Source: JBGCFO01 sp045106955 (lineage in GTDB: Bacteria > Pseudomonadota > Alphaproteobacteria > Rickettsiales > Rickettsiaceae). From it: 64,000 bases of DNA. The stretch is from assembly GCA_045106955.1 (NCBI GenBank), contig JBGCFO010000020.1:28851-92850 (forward strand), written 5' to 3'. Below the pieces are notes generated by a model. That model ran no database searches. It saw nothing but the letters and a program-made list of their open reading frames with translations, and had not been told where the DNA came from. The position numbers and the translations under genes are program-made. This document shows, piece after piece, positions 8,701-17,886 of the stretch (the stretch's first letter is position 1; each line of letters starts with the position of its first letter).

Positions 8701-9924
8701 ATGATAAAACAATTTAGCTATAACTTGCTCTCTTTGATACTTTTTCTCGTTATGCCAGCGGCAATGTTATCAGGTATATCGTCAAGTGTGTTTGTAGTTA
8801 TATTGTTATTATGTATAGCTATATTAATTCCAAAAATGAACATCTCGATTGCAAATTTAAAGCTTGAGATTTTTTTGTTATCTGTGTATTTAATACATTT
8901 ATTTTTTAACTTTAATAGCGACAATTTATTCACCATATTATTGATTAGTGCTTTAATATTTTTCACGTTATTTATTATGCAAACTAACTTTAATTTAGAT
9001 ATAAATTACAATATCCTAATAGCCGGAGCGATAACTGCAATTGCAATATTTTCTTTTCAATATTATTTTGATGGATTTTTAGTAGAAAAATTTTGGAATA
9101 TATTACCACCATCAAAGCCAAAAATTTTTAAATTATACATGTTAGATCGTGGATGTAATTTACTAGCTCTTGCATCTTGGATTGTCATTGCGATATTACT
9201 ACGTGCAAATCATCAAATAATAGCCTTATTCTACTATATAATATTATTATCATTACTTGCAATTTCTGATAGTTTAGCGACATTTGTTGCTTTTAGTTTA
9301 TCTGGACTATTGTTTGTCTTTGCAAGATTTATTAGTATGTATTTTTTGAAAGTAGTAAAATTCACTATTATATTGGGAGCAATATTATTACCAATATTAT
9401 TTTACAATATTCATCCAAATAGTTTTATAGAAAATTATGCTAGTAAAATTCCCTTATCTGCTAAGCATAGAATATTTATTTATCACTGGATGTCAGAAGG
9501 GATTGCAAAGCAACCAATTTTAGGTTACGGAATTAATGCTTTTAGATATATTGATATTCATAAGACCAAAGGCATATGGTATGATGGCGTTAATTTTGAG
9601 CAACCAACTCATCCTCATAATAATATCTTGCAAATATTGTTTGAAACTGGAGCATTAGGATTTATAGCGTTTTTGTTATTAATATACAAATATTGTAGTA
9701 AATTAGAAGTACGCTTATTAGAATTGAATAAGGTTGATAATGAAGACAGTATTACGATGATAGAACAAAATCTCTATATATGTTCTTACTGTTGTTTTTT
9801 AACTTATTTTATTATTGGCATGATTTCATTTAACATGTGGCAAACGAGTTGGGTATCTAATGGATTATGGTGTATGATATTGTTTAAGATTTATCGACAA
9901 GAAGTTATATCGAATATATCATAG
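8701..9924 (+). CDS. O-antigen ligase / Wzy-like polytopic membrane protein
   Basis: A 407-residue protein with about ten to twelve membrane segments and one long periplasmic-type loop. The loop contains GYGINAFRYI and THPHNNILQILFETGALGF, the Wzy_C signature (HPHNxxLxxxxExGxxG) whose histidine is needed for glycan transfer. Members ligate or polymerise undecaprenyl-linked glycans at the inner membrane. No other glycan-polymer genes are adjacent, so ligase versus polymerase cannot be decided. It is the last gene of a plus-strand group and converges on purC with 12 bases between them, leaving no room for separate terminators. Confidence 0.8.
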   Translation: MIKQFSYNLLSLILFLVMPAAMLSGISSSVFVVILLLCIAILIPKMNISIANLKLEIFLLSVYLIHLFFNFNSDNLFTILLISALIFFTLFIMQTNFNLDINYNILIAGAITAIAIFSFQYYFDGFLVEKFWNILPPSKPKIFKLYMLDRGCNLLALASWIVIAILLRANHQIIALFYYIILLSLLAISDSLATFVAFSLSGLLFVFARFISMYFLKVVKFTIILGAILLPILFYNIHPNSFIENYASKIPLSAKHRIFIYHWMSEGIAKQPILGYGINAFRYIDIHKTKGIWYDGVNFEQPTHPHNNILQILFETGALGFIAFLLLIYKYCSKLEVRLLELNKVDNEDSITMIEQNLYICSYCCFLTYFIIGMISFNMWQTSWVSNGLWCMILFKIYRQEVISNIS

Positions 9925-9936
9925 TTATAAATTTCC

Positions 9937-10647
9937 TTATTCTATATTAAGTCTAGTTAAAACATCTTGATATGTTTTAATAACTTGTTTTGAATTACCA
10001 TCTTCAATCATTTCAAAGCTTAATTTATCATTAGTTGATGCATCCCATAATCTAGAGTTATCAAAACTAATTTCATCTGTTAATATCACTAAAAATTGAT
10101 CTCCATTGAACATAACTCCAAATTCCAACATTAATTCAACTAATCGAATGTTTCTTGAAATAAATATTCCTGTTAAACAATCGTAAATCCTTAGTGCTTT
10201 TTCTTTTAATTCTTCTATTTCTTCTCTTGATAGCCATTTTAAGGTAATAAGTTGCTCTTCATTTATTACAGGATATTTCTTGTTATTTTTGATTATGAAA
10301 TCAATCATAGGCTTATTAAAAACATAACCATTTTCTATGCCACATTCTTCATGATACCTGCCACATGCAACGCTAGCTATAGCAATTTTAATTGGTACAA
10401 TATCAGCAAAATATATTATCTGCTCACGCATATTAACCTTTTCAATAAAATGTGTTTCTATTCCAATAGAGTTTAATTTATTCATTAAAAATGAAGAGAG
10501 ATGATTGTTGAGTACTCCTTTGCCAGGTATTTCAATAGTTTTATCTTCTTTTATTTTAAAGCAATCATTGAATGACATTATCAAAGAACTTTCATTTTCG
10601 ATTTGATACAGAGCTTTACTAGATCCTTGGTATATTTTTTCTTTCAT
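9937..10647 (-). CDS. purC: PurC-like SAICAR synthetase, divergent rickettsial type
   Basis: A 236-residue protein aligned along its length with SAICAR synthetase: IYQGSSKALYQ, GKGVLNNHLSSFLMNKL, GIETHFIEK, DIVPIKIAIASVACGRY, and DEISFDNSRLWD (usual DEISPDxxRxWD). Several usually fixed positions differ: the FKD-type motif reads SFND, and the AAGS/RxG segment reads ACGRYHEECG. PurC joins aspartate to CAIR in purine synthesis. No other purine gene is in the window. Rickettsia keeps a similar isolated PurC without the rest of the pathway, so activity on the classical substrate is doubtful here. Confidence 0.85.
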   Translation of the reverse strand: MKEKIYQGSSKALYQIENESSLIMSFNDCFKIKEDKTIEIPGKGVLNNHLSSFLMNKLNSIGIETHFIEKVNMREQIIYFADIVPIKIAIASVACGRYHEECGIENGYVFNKPMIDFIIKNNKKYPVINEEQLITLKWLSREEIEELKEKALRIYDCLTGIFISRNIRLVELMLEFGVMFNGDQFLVILTDEISFDNSRLWDASTNDKLSFEMIEDGNSKQVIKTYQDVLTRLNIE

Positions 10648-10685
10648 ATTTCATTGTATTATTATTTTCTTATCTAGTAGCATTT

Positions 10686-11324
10686 CTAAAATATAAAACT
10701 GTATAAATATTTCATAAATGCTACACCTAAAATTAAAAATAATAAAGCGATAATTACTCCAATAATAGAAATTAAAACTCCAGCGATAATGACCAATCCA
10801 TCTTTATTTATTAAACCTAAGGACATTACAGATATTCCAAGAGCCGGTATTGCATTGGTAAAAGGAATTGGTAATGATACAGATATAGAGCAAATTATTG
10901 ATATAAAACCAATAAATTGTTCGCAGTATACAGATTCAGAAAATGATAATCTTCTTTTAGTGTATTTTTCTACAATTATAATAGTTGGTAATATTTTTTG
11001 ACTCATCATTATCAACAAAGAGTTTTTTAATTGATATTGAGTAAATTTTTTAGGTAGTTTCACTTGCTTATACCCCATTAGCATTTGAAATGATAGTATA
11101 ATTAAAGGCATGCCAAAAATTGTTGTAAATCCAGGCGGATATGGCAAAGGAATAGCGACTGGTAATGAAAAAATGATTATCGCTAGCAATAAGCTATTTT
11201 CTTGAAACTGGGATAGTAAATCCTGTATTTTTGTCTTTTCATTGCTAGGTTTATCAAGAAACGATCTTAAAGTTTCTGAAAGGTAAGTATCTACTAATTT
11301 ATGACCTGGTTTAAAAATTTGCAT
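10686..11324 (-). CDS. exoD: ExoD-family membrane protein
   Basis: A 212-residue protein with four to five hydrophobic segments. The sequence SLPVAIPLPYPPGFTTIFGMPL, with its cluster of prolines, and the later repeat-like SLPIPFTNAIPALGISVMSLGL are typical of the ExoD family (exopolysaccharide synthesis, ExoD), which has two such proline-rich halves. The biochemical role is not defined. The ATG is preceded immediately by an in-frame stop that belongs to a hexamer repeat, so no longer form is possible, and no Shine-Dalgarno sequence is visible. Confidence 0.8.
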   Translation of the reverse strand: MQIFKPGHKLVDTYLSETLRSFLDKPSNEKTKIQDLLSQFQENSLLLAIIIFSLPVAIPLPYPPGFTTIFGMPLIILSFQMLMGYKQVKLPKKFTQYQLKNSLLIMMSQKILPTIIIVEKYTKRRLSFSESVYCEQFIGFISIICSISVSLPIPFTNAIPALGISVMSLGLINKDGLVIIAGVLISIIGVIIALLFLILGVAFMKYLYSFIF

Positions 11325-11347
11325 TAGATTTAGATTTAGATTTAGAT
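11324..11347. repeat. Four tandem copies of a hexamer directly before the exoD start
   Basis: TTAGAT is repeated four times without change (11324-11347); on the minus strand it reads ATCTAA x4 and abuts the exoD ATG, occupying the ribosome-binding region. The first unit shares its first base with the start codon. Confidence 0.85.
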
Positions 11348-11474
11348 TTTTAAATTAAAAATATTATCGAAGATAATGATGCATATATTAAAATATGTCA
11401 TTATAATAATATATAAAATGATAGACTGCAAACTTTTCAAGTTAAATCAAAGCTTTATCTTGTTTTGCATCTTC

Positions 11475-11918
11475 TTATATTGATCTGACTTTTTCTACAA
11501 TCTTTTTTCCAATTTTGCACATTAATTTTATTTTTTCGAGATCAATAACACCAAATGTTGATATTTGTATTGCAGTATTTGCCATTATCTCTATTACAGC
11601 TTTAGCAACCGCTCTTCTTTTGGAGTTGCTTTTGCCAAATAATTTTTCTATTTGATTTGAAAATTTTTCTATCACATTTTGTAGAACTTCCTTTACTGTT
11701 TTGCTAAATTCTTTAAATGTAGATATTACATTTTTCATTGTTTTATTAAATCTTTCAGAAAAGTTAGAATTATTTTCTACATAAGGTTTATTAGATTCTA
11801 TTTCAAAGGCATGCATAGTTGATTCAATAAATTTGCTACATTGATTTGGCTCAGTTATTGCTTTGCTAATACTTTCAACCAATTCAATAGTGATATCTTC
11901 TACCTCTGTTTTAGACAT
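11475..11918 (-). CDS. Hypothetical protein, 147 residues
   Basis: Not recognised. The protein is hydrophilic and helix-rich. Residues 1-55 are acidic and polar; residues 60-100 form a likely amphipathic coiled region (FNKTMKNVISTFKEFSKTV and following); after a basic SNSKRRAVAK patch comes a mildly hydrophobic segment (VIEIMANTAIQISTFGVI) that could associate with a membrane, then a Lys-rich end. There is no signal peptide. It is flanked by 150-base gaps on both sides and so is probably a single-gene unit. It could be a lineage-specific secreted or structural protein, but nothing in it proves this. Confidence 0.6.
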   Translation of the reverse strand: MSKTEVEDITIELVESISKAITEPNQCSKFIESTMHAFEIESNKPYVENNSNFSERFNKTMKNVISTFKEFSKTVKEVLQNVIEKFSNQIEKLFGKSNSKRRAVAKAVIEIMANTAIQISTFGVIDLEKIKLMCKIGKKIVEKVRSI

Positions 11919-12074
11919 ATATAATCATATTATTTAATTTGAAACTTCTTTAAATTATATGTTATGTAATATAAATTGAATATTGAATAATTAATATATT
12001 AACTAATTTTAATTTTTTAAGGTAAAAATACCACCAATTGCTATATTTTCATGGATAATTTTAGAAACAATGAT

Positions 12075-12896
12075 TTAATGATTAGCTTTACTAAATTTAT
12101 ATAATTTGGCACAGGTTATTGCGATTAAAATAGTAGAAATATAAAATATTCCTTCAAGCATAGAAGGTCTTGCATTGTAGCCAATTATACTGTGTAGAAT
12201 TTTACCTAAATTACTATTATTTGAAATTAACCACGCACTATCCCATAATTCTTGAGAATAAGTTGACGATGATACTAAACCAGATGATACTAATATACCC
12301 GCTGCTTCTGAAGCTAGTGATGCGGCGATAAAGATAAGTAATGTTGAAGATATTTTGAAGATATATTTTATAGGTAGTTTTATTAAACCAAAATATATTG
12401 TAATTCCACATCCAATTCCAAGTATAGCTCCAAATATTAAACCTAATAGATAATTTATATACTCAGATCCATGAGTTATTGCTATGCTATAGCTAAAGAG
12501 TATCATTTCAGTTATTTCTCTTGTAATAGCTGAGGCGATTAATACTACTAAGCCAAAGTAACTTGCATTACTTTGCGATATTTGATCTGAGATCTTGGTA
12601 ATATTACGTTTTAATTTAACATTAAAATTCTGCATCCATGTTATTGTATATAATATCAATAACACCGTAATTAGCATTATGACAGTGTTAAATATCTCAT
12701 CTCCAAAACCATCAAAAGCACTTGATATATTATGAATGAATAGAATGATCAATGTAGCTAGAATTGCACCTACGATAACTCCAATAAAAATATATCGCTT
12801 TGATTTTGGTAGATTCTTTGTCAATGCAAGCATTACACTAAGTATTATTGCAATTTCTAAAAATTCTCTAAAAATTACTATCGCTATTTTTAACAT
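12075..12896 (-). CDS. FTR1/EfeU-family iron permease
   Basis: A 273-residue membrane protein with about seven segments. It has both iron-binding motifs of the FTR1 family: REFLE at residues 10-14 in the first helix and REITE at 126-130 in the fourth. Family members import iron across the inner membrane, in yeast and EfeUOB-type systems after oxidation to the ferric state. The start overlaps the upstream cupredoxin-like gene by 29 bases, so the two are almost certainly co-translated. No EfeB-type peroxidase or ferritin is nearby. The length is typical. Confidence 0.9.
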   Translation of the reverse strand: MLKIAIVIFREFLEIAIILSVMLALTKNLPKSKRYIFIGVIVGAILATLIILFIHNISSAFDGFGDEIFNTVIMLITVLLILYTITWMQNFNVKLKRNITKISDQISQSNASYFGLVVLIASAITREITEMILFSYSIAITHGSEYINYLLGLIFGAILGIGCGITIYFGLIKLPIKYIFKISSTLLIFIAASLASEAAGILVSSGLVSSSTYSQELWDSAWLISNNSNLGKILHSIIGYNARPSMLEGIFYISTILIAITCAKLYKFSKANH

Positions 12897-13245
12897 TATT
12901 TTCTTTTACTATAAGATATCCATTAGCTGTTTCTTCGTGAAATTCACCAAAAAAATAATATTTACCATTTTTAAGTGGCGCTAGTATTATTGTTGAAGAT
13001 GATTTTGGAGGGATAATTTTTTCTCGTTTTAAATCAAAACTTTCAAATTCTTCCATCGTATTATCTTGATTATGAACAGTAATACGAATTTTTTTTCCAG
13101 GTTCTACCTCTATGACATTTGGAGAAAATACATGATCTTTGATTGTGATATCAATCTCTATTACATTATTTGCAATAATTTCTGAATGAGATAATAATGT
13201 AAAAATCATCATTATTCCAAAAGTGCGAAATATCTTTATTATCAT
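12868..13245 (-). CDS. Exported cupredoxin-like protein, partner of the iron permease
   Basis: A 125-residue protein with an N-terminal signal peptide (hydrophobic 3-20, likely cleavage after SEIIA). The rest is a cupredoxin-like beta-sandwich: IDITIKDHVFSPNVIEVEPGKKIRI, then PPKSSSTIILAPLKNGKYYFFGEFHEETANGYLIV. In metal-binding relatives the C-terminal loop is usually C-x2-H-x-M-like. Here the cysteine position reads glycine/phenylalanine with only a histidine left, so a type-1 copper site is unlikely. By analogy with EfeO-type cupredoxin domains, it may hand iron to the FTR1 permease encoded by the overlapping downstream gene. Confidence 0.78.
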   Translation of the reverse strand: MIIKIFRTFGIMMIFTLLSHSEIIANNVIEIDITIKDHVFSPNVIEVEPGKKIRITVHNQDNTMEEFESFDLKREKIIPPKSSSTIILAPLKNGKYYFFGEFHEETANGYLIVKENNVKNSDSNF

Positions 13246-13273
13246 ACATAAACCTAATTTTTTACAATTATTA

Positions 13274-13402
13274 TTAACTAGATAATTTAATAATTGCGGT
13301 AAAATATAATATTACTATCATTGCGATTAAAATTGCAAAAACAGCATAATTCTTATTTCTTTGATTTCTCTGAAGATATCTAGTTTTTACTTCTTTTTTC
13401 AT
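13274..13402 (-). CDS. 42-residue single-span membrane microprotein (CoxF-like)
   Basis: A small gene that overlaps the end of dnaE by 23 bases in another frame. It starts with ATG at 13402 and has a basic N-terminus (MKKEVKTRYLQRNQRNKN), one membrane helix (AVFAILIAMIVILYFTAII) and ends KLSS. This pattern, arginine-rich RNxRNK start, one helix and a final xIxKL-, resembles the short protein often found between ctaB and ctaG in alphaproteobacterial cytochrome oxidase operons. No oxidase genes are adjacent, so the match is by pattern only. It fills the gap between dnaE and the iron-uptake pair on the same strand. Confidence 0.5.
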   Translation of the reverse strand: MKKEVKTRYLQRNQRNKNYAVFAILIAMIVILYFTAIIKLSS

Positions 13403-16400
13403 TTTCCATTGTTTGTTTATTGTATTGATTTAAAAATGTAATTTGCTCTGCATTTAACGAATAGGAGCTTTCCATGTTGATTTTTATATCAAAATATTTA
13501 TTCAGTCTGTAAGTAATCGAAATTTTAGTGTTTTTATATGTTAATGTTTTTGCGCATTTTAGTAAAGAAAGAATTTGATCTAAAATCGATTCATTATCTA
13601 TTTGTAATTCAAGAGTAAAATTATAATATTTAATCATCGAATTAATATCAATAAACCTTTCCGGAGTTAATCGATAAAGACCGTTATTGTCTTTGAATAC
13701 ATCGCAATATACAACTATTATTGTTTTAACATTTAAAAGATGATTGTATTCTTGCAGCATTTCCTTCTTAAAAATTGTGATATCAAAAACACCGTATTGG
13801 TCAGATAACTGTAGACTTACAAAACTACCTCTAGCAGACATTCTAGTATCTTTTTTTAAAATTACTCCAGCTATTTTGAGTTTGCTAAATCCAAATTCTA
13901 TATCGTTTTTGATGTGCCTTGTATCCTTGATATTGCATAAATTTATGACATTTTCATATTCATACAAAGGATGATTATGTATAAAAAACCCAAATACATC
14001 AAATTCAAAAAAAGCTTTTGTTGAATAATCATATTCATTTAAATTAGATGAAGATAGTTCATATGTATTTTTCACTGGTATTAAACTGTATTGATTTGAG
14101 TGTTGTTCCATATGGTATGATTCTGCATATGACATTAATTTTGATATATTGACTATTAATTGATGCCGATTATTATGCAAACTATCAAAACATCCAGCCT
14201 TAATAATGTGTTCTAACGTCCTGCGATTTAACGATTTTGGCTCTATACGCTGTATAAAATCAATAACAGATTCAAATTTTCCATTGCGTTCTCTTTCTTG
14301 TACTATCGATTGGGCAAACGCTATACCGACATTTTTTATAGCTCCAATTCCATAAGTTATACTTTGAGATTGATCTTTATTTTGAATGTTACTTGCTGTA
14401 AATTTTGCATCAGAAAGATTGATGTCTGGCGCAATAATCTCAATACCAAATTCTTTTGCCTCTTCTAAAAAAATGATTAATTTATGGTGATTATGAATAT
14501 CTAAATTTAAACAAACTACCAAAAATTCTGCTGGGAAATTAGCTTTAAGATAAGCAGTTTTATATGATATTACGGCATATGCAGCTGCATGCGCTTTATT
14601 AAAACCATATCCTGCAAATTTTGATACCGCTTCAAACACCTCCTTGGCTTGTTCTTTATCAATTCCATTATCTTGCGCTCCACGAATAAAGATTGCTTCT
14701 TGATCGTCCATTTCAGCTCTAATCTTCTTACCCATCGCTCTACGCAATAAGTCTGCGCCGCCAAGTGTGTACCCTGCAAATACTCTAGCGATTTCTAAAA
14801 CTTGTTCTTGATATATAATGACACCATAAGTACTCTCTAGAATCGGTTTAAGAATAGAATGGATATAATTTGGCTGAGACTTTCTATGTTTACAAGCAAT
14901 ATATGTTGGGATATTCTCCATAGGGCCAGGTCTATATAAAGCTCCAAGAGCTATTAAATCATTTATAGAATCTGGTTTAAGACGTTTTAGATTATCCTTC
15001 ATTCCAATGCTTTCAAACTGGAACACGCCACTACTACAACCTTTTGATAATATTTCATATGTCAATGAATCATCAAAGCGACAATGCTCTAAATCAACAT
15101 TGATATTACGTTCTTTTAGTAGTTCTACACAGTTATTAATTACAGTTAGAGTTTGCAATCCAAGAAAATCAAATTTCATTAATCCTGATAATTCAGAATA
15201 TTTCATTGAATATTGTATGATAAGCATATCAGAATTCATGTCCTGATATAGAGGAACTACATCTAATAAATTTGTACTTGAAATTACAATGCCAGCTGCA
15301 TGAACTGACGCGTGTCGATTAAGACCCTCTAGATCTAAGGCTTCATATATAACTTGCTTAATTAAATCTTCGTTACCAGGTAGATTATAAAGACCTTTTC
15401 CATTATAGGCATTTTTTAGCTCTGCAACATCATTAATTGCTCTTGTTATTGTAACTGGGTTTACTGCATCAAAAGGAATTAATTCTGTGATATAATTTGC
15501 GTATTGATATGGCAATCCTAGGACTCTCGAAACATCTTTAATCACAGCCTTGGCTTGCATTTTACCAAATGTAATAATCTGACCAACCTTGTCATCCCCA
15601 TATTTTGATCTGACATAGTTTATTACTTCTTCTCGACGCTCTTGGCAAAAATCAATATCAAAGTCTGGTAGAGATACACGTTCTGGATTTAAGAATCTTT
15701 CGAAGATTAGTCCAAATTTTATTGGATCTACTTCTGTAATGAACATGCTCCATGCAACTATTGAAGCTGCTCCAGATCCTCTGCCAGGACCTACTGCAAT
15801 ATTTTGAGATTTACTCCATTTTATAAAATCAGATACTATTAGGAAATATCCTGCAAATCCCATTTTACAAATAATATCTAATTCATATTCTAGTCTTTGA
15901 AAATACACATCTTGATTTATTTGATCTTCATTAAACTCCTTTAAATGATTTAATAAACCTTTGTGCGATAGTTTTCTTAAGAGGTTATTTTCATCGACAT
16001 TAGAATCATTGTCGGAAAATTTTGGTAGCATTGGGGATCTAGTTTCAGCCATAATGCTGCAACGTTGAGCTAAATGCATAGTATTTTCTAATGCTTCTGG
16101 TAAATAATTAAATAATTTACTCATTGCATTTGCATTTTTAAAGTTAAATTGGCTTCTATCTAATTTATGATCAAGATTGTCCTTTGTATAAGATTTTGAA
16201 ATACATAATAATGTCTCATATGATTTTTGATTTTTTGGTTCTACAAAAAATGTATAGTTAGTCGCGATTAATGGTATCTTATTATCGTAAGCAAGATTTA
16301 AATAAGCATTTTCTATATATCGTTCATCATCAAAACCATGGCGCATAATTTCAAAATAAAAACGATCTCCAAATATTTTAAGTAAATTTGAGCACCATTT

Positions 16401-16874
16401 GCTAGCAAGGTCTAAATTATTCGCTAACAGCGATTGTCCAATTATGCCTTTTGTATATCCAGATAACAAGATCAGTCCATCGTTACATTTATCTAAATCT
16501 TGTAATGTTATATGATTGCAGATTTTTCTATCATTTTTTATAAAACCATAACTAGTGAGTTTTAGTAAGTTTTGATAACCAATTTTATCTTTTGCAACAA
16601 CCAATATTTCAGCAAAATCATTTAATGATGATTCTCTACTAGAAGAAGATTGATATTTAAGTTTTAATACCGCGCCATGAATTGGTTGTATATTTTTTGA
16701 ATTAGCCGCTAAAGCAAATTCAAGAGCTCCAAACATATTACCATTGTCACTGAGGCATATTGCTGGCATTTTATTAGCAATTGCGCAATCAACAATTTTA
16801 TTTACAGTTAAGCCGCTTTCTAAAAAGGAGTAATCGCTAGTTAGACGAAAATGAATAAATTTATTATCAATCAT
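13380..16874 (-). CDS. dnaE: DNA polymerase III alpha subunit
   Basis: A 1164-residue replicative polymerase of normal DnaE1 length. It starts with a PHP domain (FIHFRLTSDYSFLESG), in which the second histidine of the usual HxH metal pair reads threonine, so the PHP site is probably inactive. The palm holds GPGRGSGAASIVAWS and PDFDIDFCQERREEVI (about residue 400) with the catalytic aspartates. Next come the thumb, fingers (GFNKAHAAAYAVISYKTAYLKANFP), a helix-hairpin-helix region and the OB domain (GVILKKDTRMSARGSFVSLQLSD). The start lies directly after the stop of nuoH, with no gap, within a nuoG-nuoH-dnaE transcript. Confidence 0.97.
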   Translation of the reverse strand: MIDNKFIHFRLTSDYSFLESGLTVNKIVDCAIANKMPAICLSDNGNMFGALEFALAANSKNIQPIHGAVLKLKYQSSSSRESSLNDFAEILVVAKDKIGYQNLLKLTSYGFIKNDRKICNHITLQDLDKCNDGLILLSGYTKGIIGQSLLANNLDLASKWCSNLLKIFGDRFYFEIMRHGFDDERYIENAYLNLAYDNKIPLIATNYTFFVEPKNQKSYETLLCISKSYTKDNLDHKLDRSQFNFKNANAMSKLFNYLPEALENTMHLAQRCSIMAETRSPMLPKFSDNDSNVDENNLLRKLSHKGLLNHLKEFNEDQINQDVYFQRLEYELDIICKMGFAGYFLIVSDFIKWSKSQNIAVGPGRGSGAASIVAWSMFITEVDPIKFGLIFERFLNPERVSLPDFDIDFCQERREEVINYVRSKYGDDKVGQIITFGKMQAKAVIKDVSRVLGLPYQYANYITELIPFDAVNPVTITRAINDVAELKNAYNGKGLYNLPGNEDLIKQVIYEALDLEGLNRHASVHAAGIVISSTNLLDVVPLYQDMNSDMLIIQYSMKYSELSGLMKFDFLGLQTLTVINNCVELLKERNINVDLEHCRFDDSLTYEILSKGCSSGVFQFESIGMKDNLKRLKPDSINDLIALGALYRPGPMENIPTYIACKHRKSQPNYIHSILKPILESTYGVIIYQEQVLEIARVFAGYTLGGADLLRRAMGKKIRAEMDDQEAIFIRGAQDNGIDKEQAKEVFEAVSKFAGYGFNKAHAAAYAVISYKTAYLKANFPAEFLVVCLNLDIHNHHKLIIFLEEAKEFGIEIIAPDINLSDAKFTASNIQNKDQSQSITYGIGAIKNVGIAFAQSIVQERERNGKFESVIDFIQRIEPKSLNRRTLEHIIKAGCFDSLHNNRHQLIVNISKLMSYAESYHMEQHSNQYSLIPVKNTYELSSSNLNEYDYSTKAFFEFDVFGFFIHNHPLYEYENVINLCNIKDTRHIKNDIEFGFSKLKIAGVILKKDTRMSARGSFVSLQLSDQYGVFDITIFKKEMLQEYNHLLNVKTIIVVYCDVFKDNNGLYRLTPERFIDINSMIKYYNFTLELQIDNESILDQILSLLKCAKTLTYKNTKISITYRLNKYFDIKINMESSYSLNAEQITFLNQYNKQTMENEKRSKN

Positions 16875-17885
16875 TTATGTATCAGTGATCATTACAACAA
16901 ATGATGTTAATACTAGCCAGAATAATGTCAATGGTAAAAATACTTTCCAACCCAAATACATTAGCTGATCATATCTATATCTAGGCAAAGTTGCTCTAAT
17001 CCATAAAAAACAAAATAGCAATGCAGATATTTTAATAATAAACCATAATGCAGGTGGTATAAACTCTAGAGCTTCAATGTTAAACGGTGGTAAATATCCT
17101 CCAAGAAATAGTATAACAGTCATTGCGCTTACTAAAATCATATTTGCATACTCACCTAAGAAGAATAGGGCAAAAGTCATAGATGAATATTCAACATTAT
17201 ACCCAGCAACAAGTTCAGATTCAGCCTCTGCTAGATCAAATGGTAAACGATTAGTTTCTGCTAAAACTGAAATAAAAAATACTACGCACATAGGCAATAG
17301 CAATAGATTCATAAACCATGGCATAGTTCTATTTGCTTCAACTATGTCAATTAAATTCAAACTTTTTGTTATAACCAATACTATGACAATAACAAGGCCA
17401 ATTGAAACTTCATATGAAATCATTTGTGCAGAAGAGCGAATAGCTCCTAAGAAGGCATATTTCGAATTACTAGACCAACCAGCTATAATGATTCCATATA
17501 TACCTAAAGATGAAATAGATAATAAATATAAAATACCTACATTGATATTAGATATAACAAAATACGGGCTAAAAGGAATAACAGCCCAGGCAACAATGCT
17601 TAGAACAAAAGTGATTATCGGAGCTAAAATAAACAAAATTTTATCAGCAGAAGTTGGTATAATTGTTTCTTTAAAAAGAAGCTTTAAAGCATCGGCGATT
17701 GGTTGTAGCAATCCAAATGGCCCCACTACATTAGGCCCTTTTCTCAGTTGCATTAATCCTATAACGCGACGCTCTGCGTAAGTTAAATATGCCACGGCTA
17801 TAAGCAATGGTATTAGAACTAGAAGAATTTTAAATATAATACCAGCAAAGAGCAATGTATACTCCGTAAGAAATTCTATTATCAT
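16875..17885 (-). CDS. nuoH: NADH-quinone oxidoreductase subunit H
   Basis: An eight-helix membrane subunit of complex I that helps form the quinone site. LTYAERRVIGLMQLRKGPNVVGPFGLLQPIADALKL is cut here to its key parts: AERR, RKGPNVVGP and LLQPIADA are the invariant quinone-chamber segments, followed by LAETNRLPFDL-AEAESELVAG. I chose the ATG at 17885 because it begins one base after the nuoG stop and gives the usual length (336 residues). In-frame starts at 17900 and 17915 lie inside nuoG and would add 5 or 10 residues. Only nuoG and nuoH are here; the other nuo genes must be elsewhere. Confidence 0.95.
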   Translation of the reverse strand: MIIEFLTEYTLLFAGIIFKILLVLIPLLIAVAYLTYAERRVIGLMQLRKGPNVVGPFGLLQPIADALKLLFKETIIPTSADKILFILAPIITFVLSIVAWAVIPFSPYFVISNINVGILYLLSISSLGIYGIIIAGWSSNSKYAFLGAIRSSAQMISYEVSIGLVIVIVLVITKSLNLIDIVEANRTMPWFMNLLLLPMCVVFFISVLAETNRLPFDLAEAESELVAGYNVEYSSMTFALFFLGEYANMILVSAMTVILFLGGYLPPFNIEALEFIPPALWFIIKISALLFCFLWIRATLPRYRYDQLMYLGWKVFLPLTLFWLVLTSFVVMITDT

Positions 17886-17886
17886 A

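Noticed and set aside
17077..17781. Long plus-strand open frame (234 codons) inside nuoH
   Set aside because: It lies wholly antisense to the conserved nuoH frame and has no plausible protein features; low stop density reflects the composition of the complementary membrane-protein gene.
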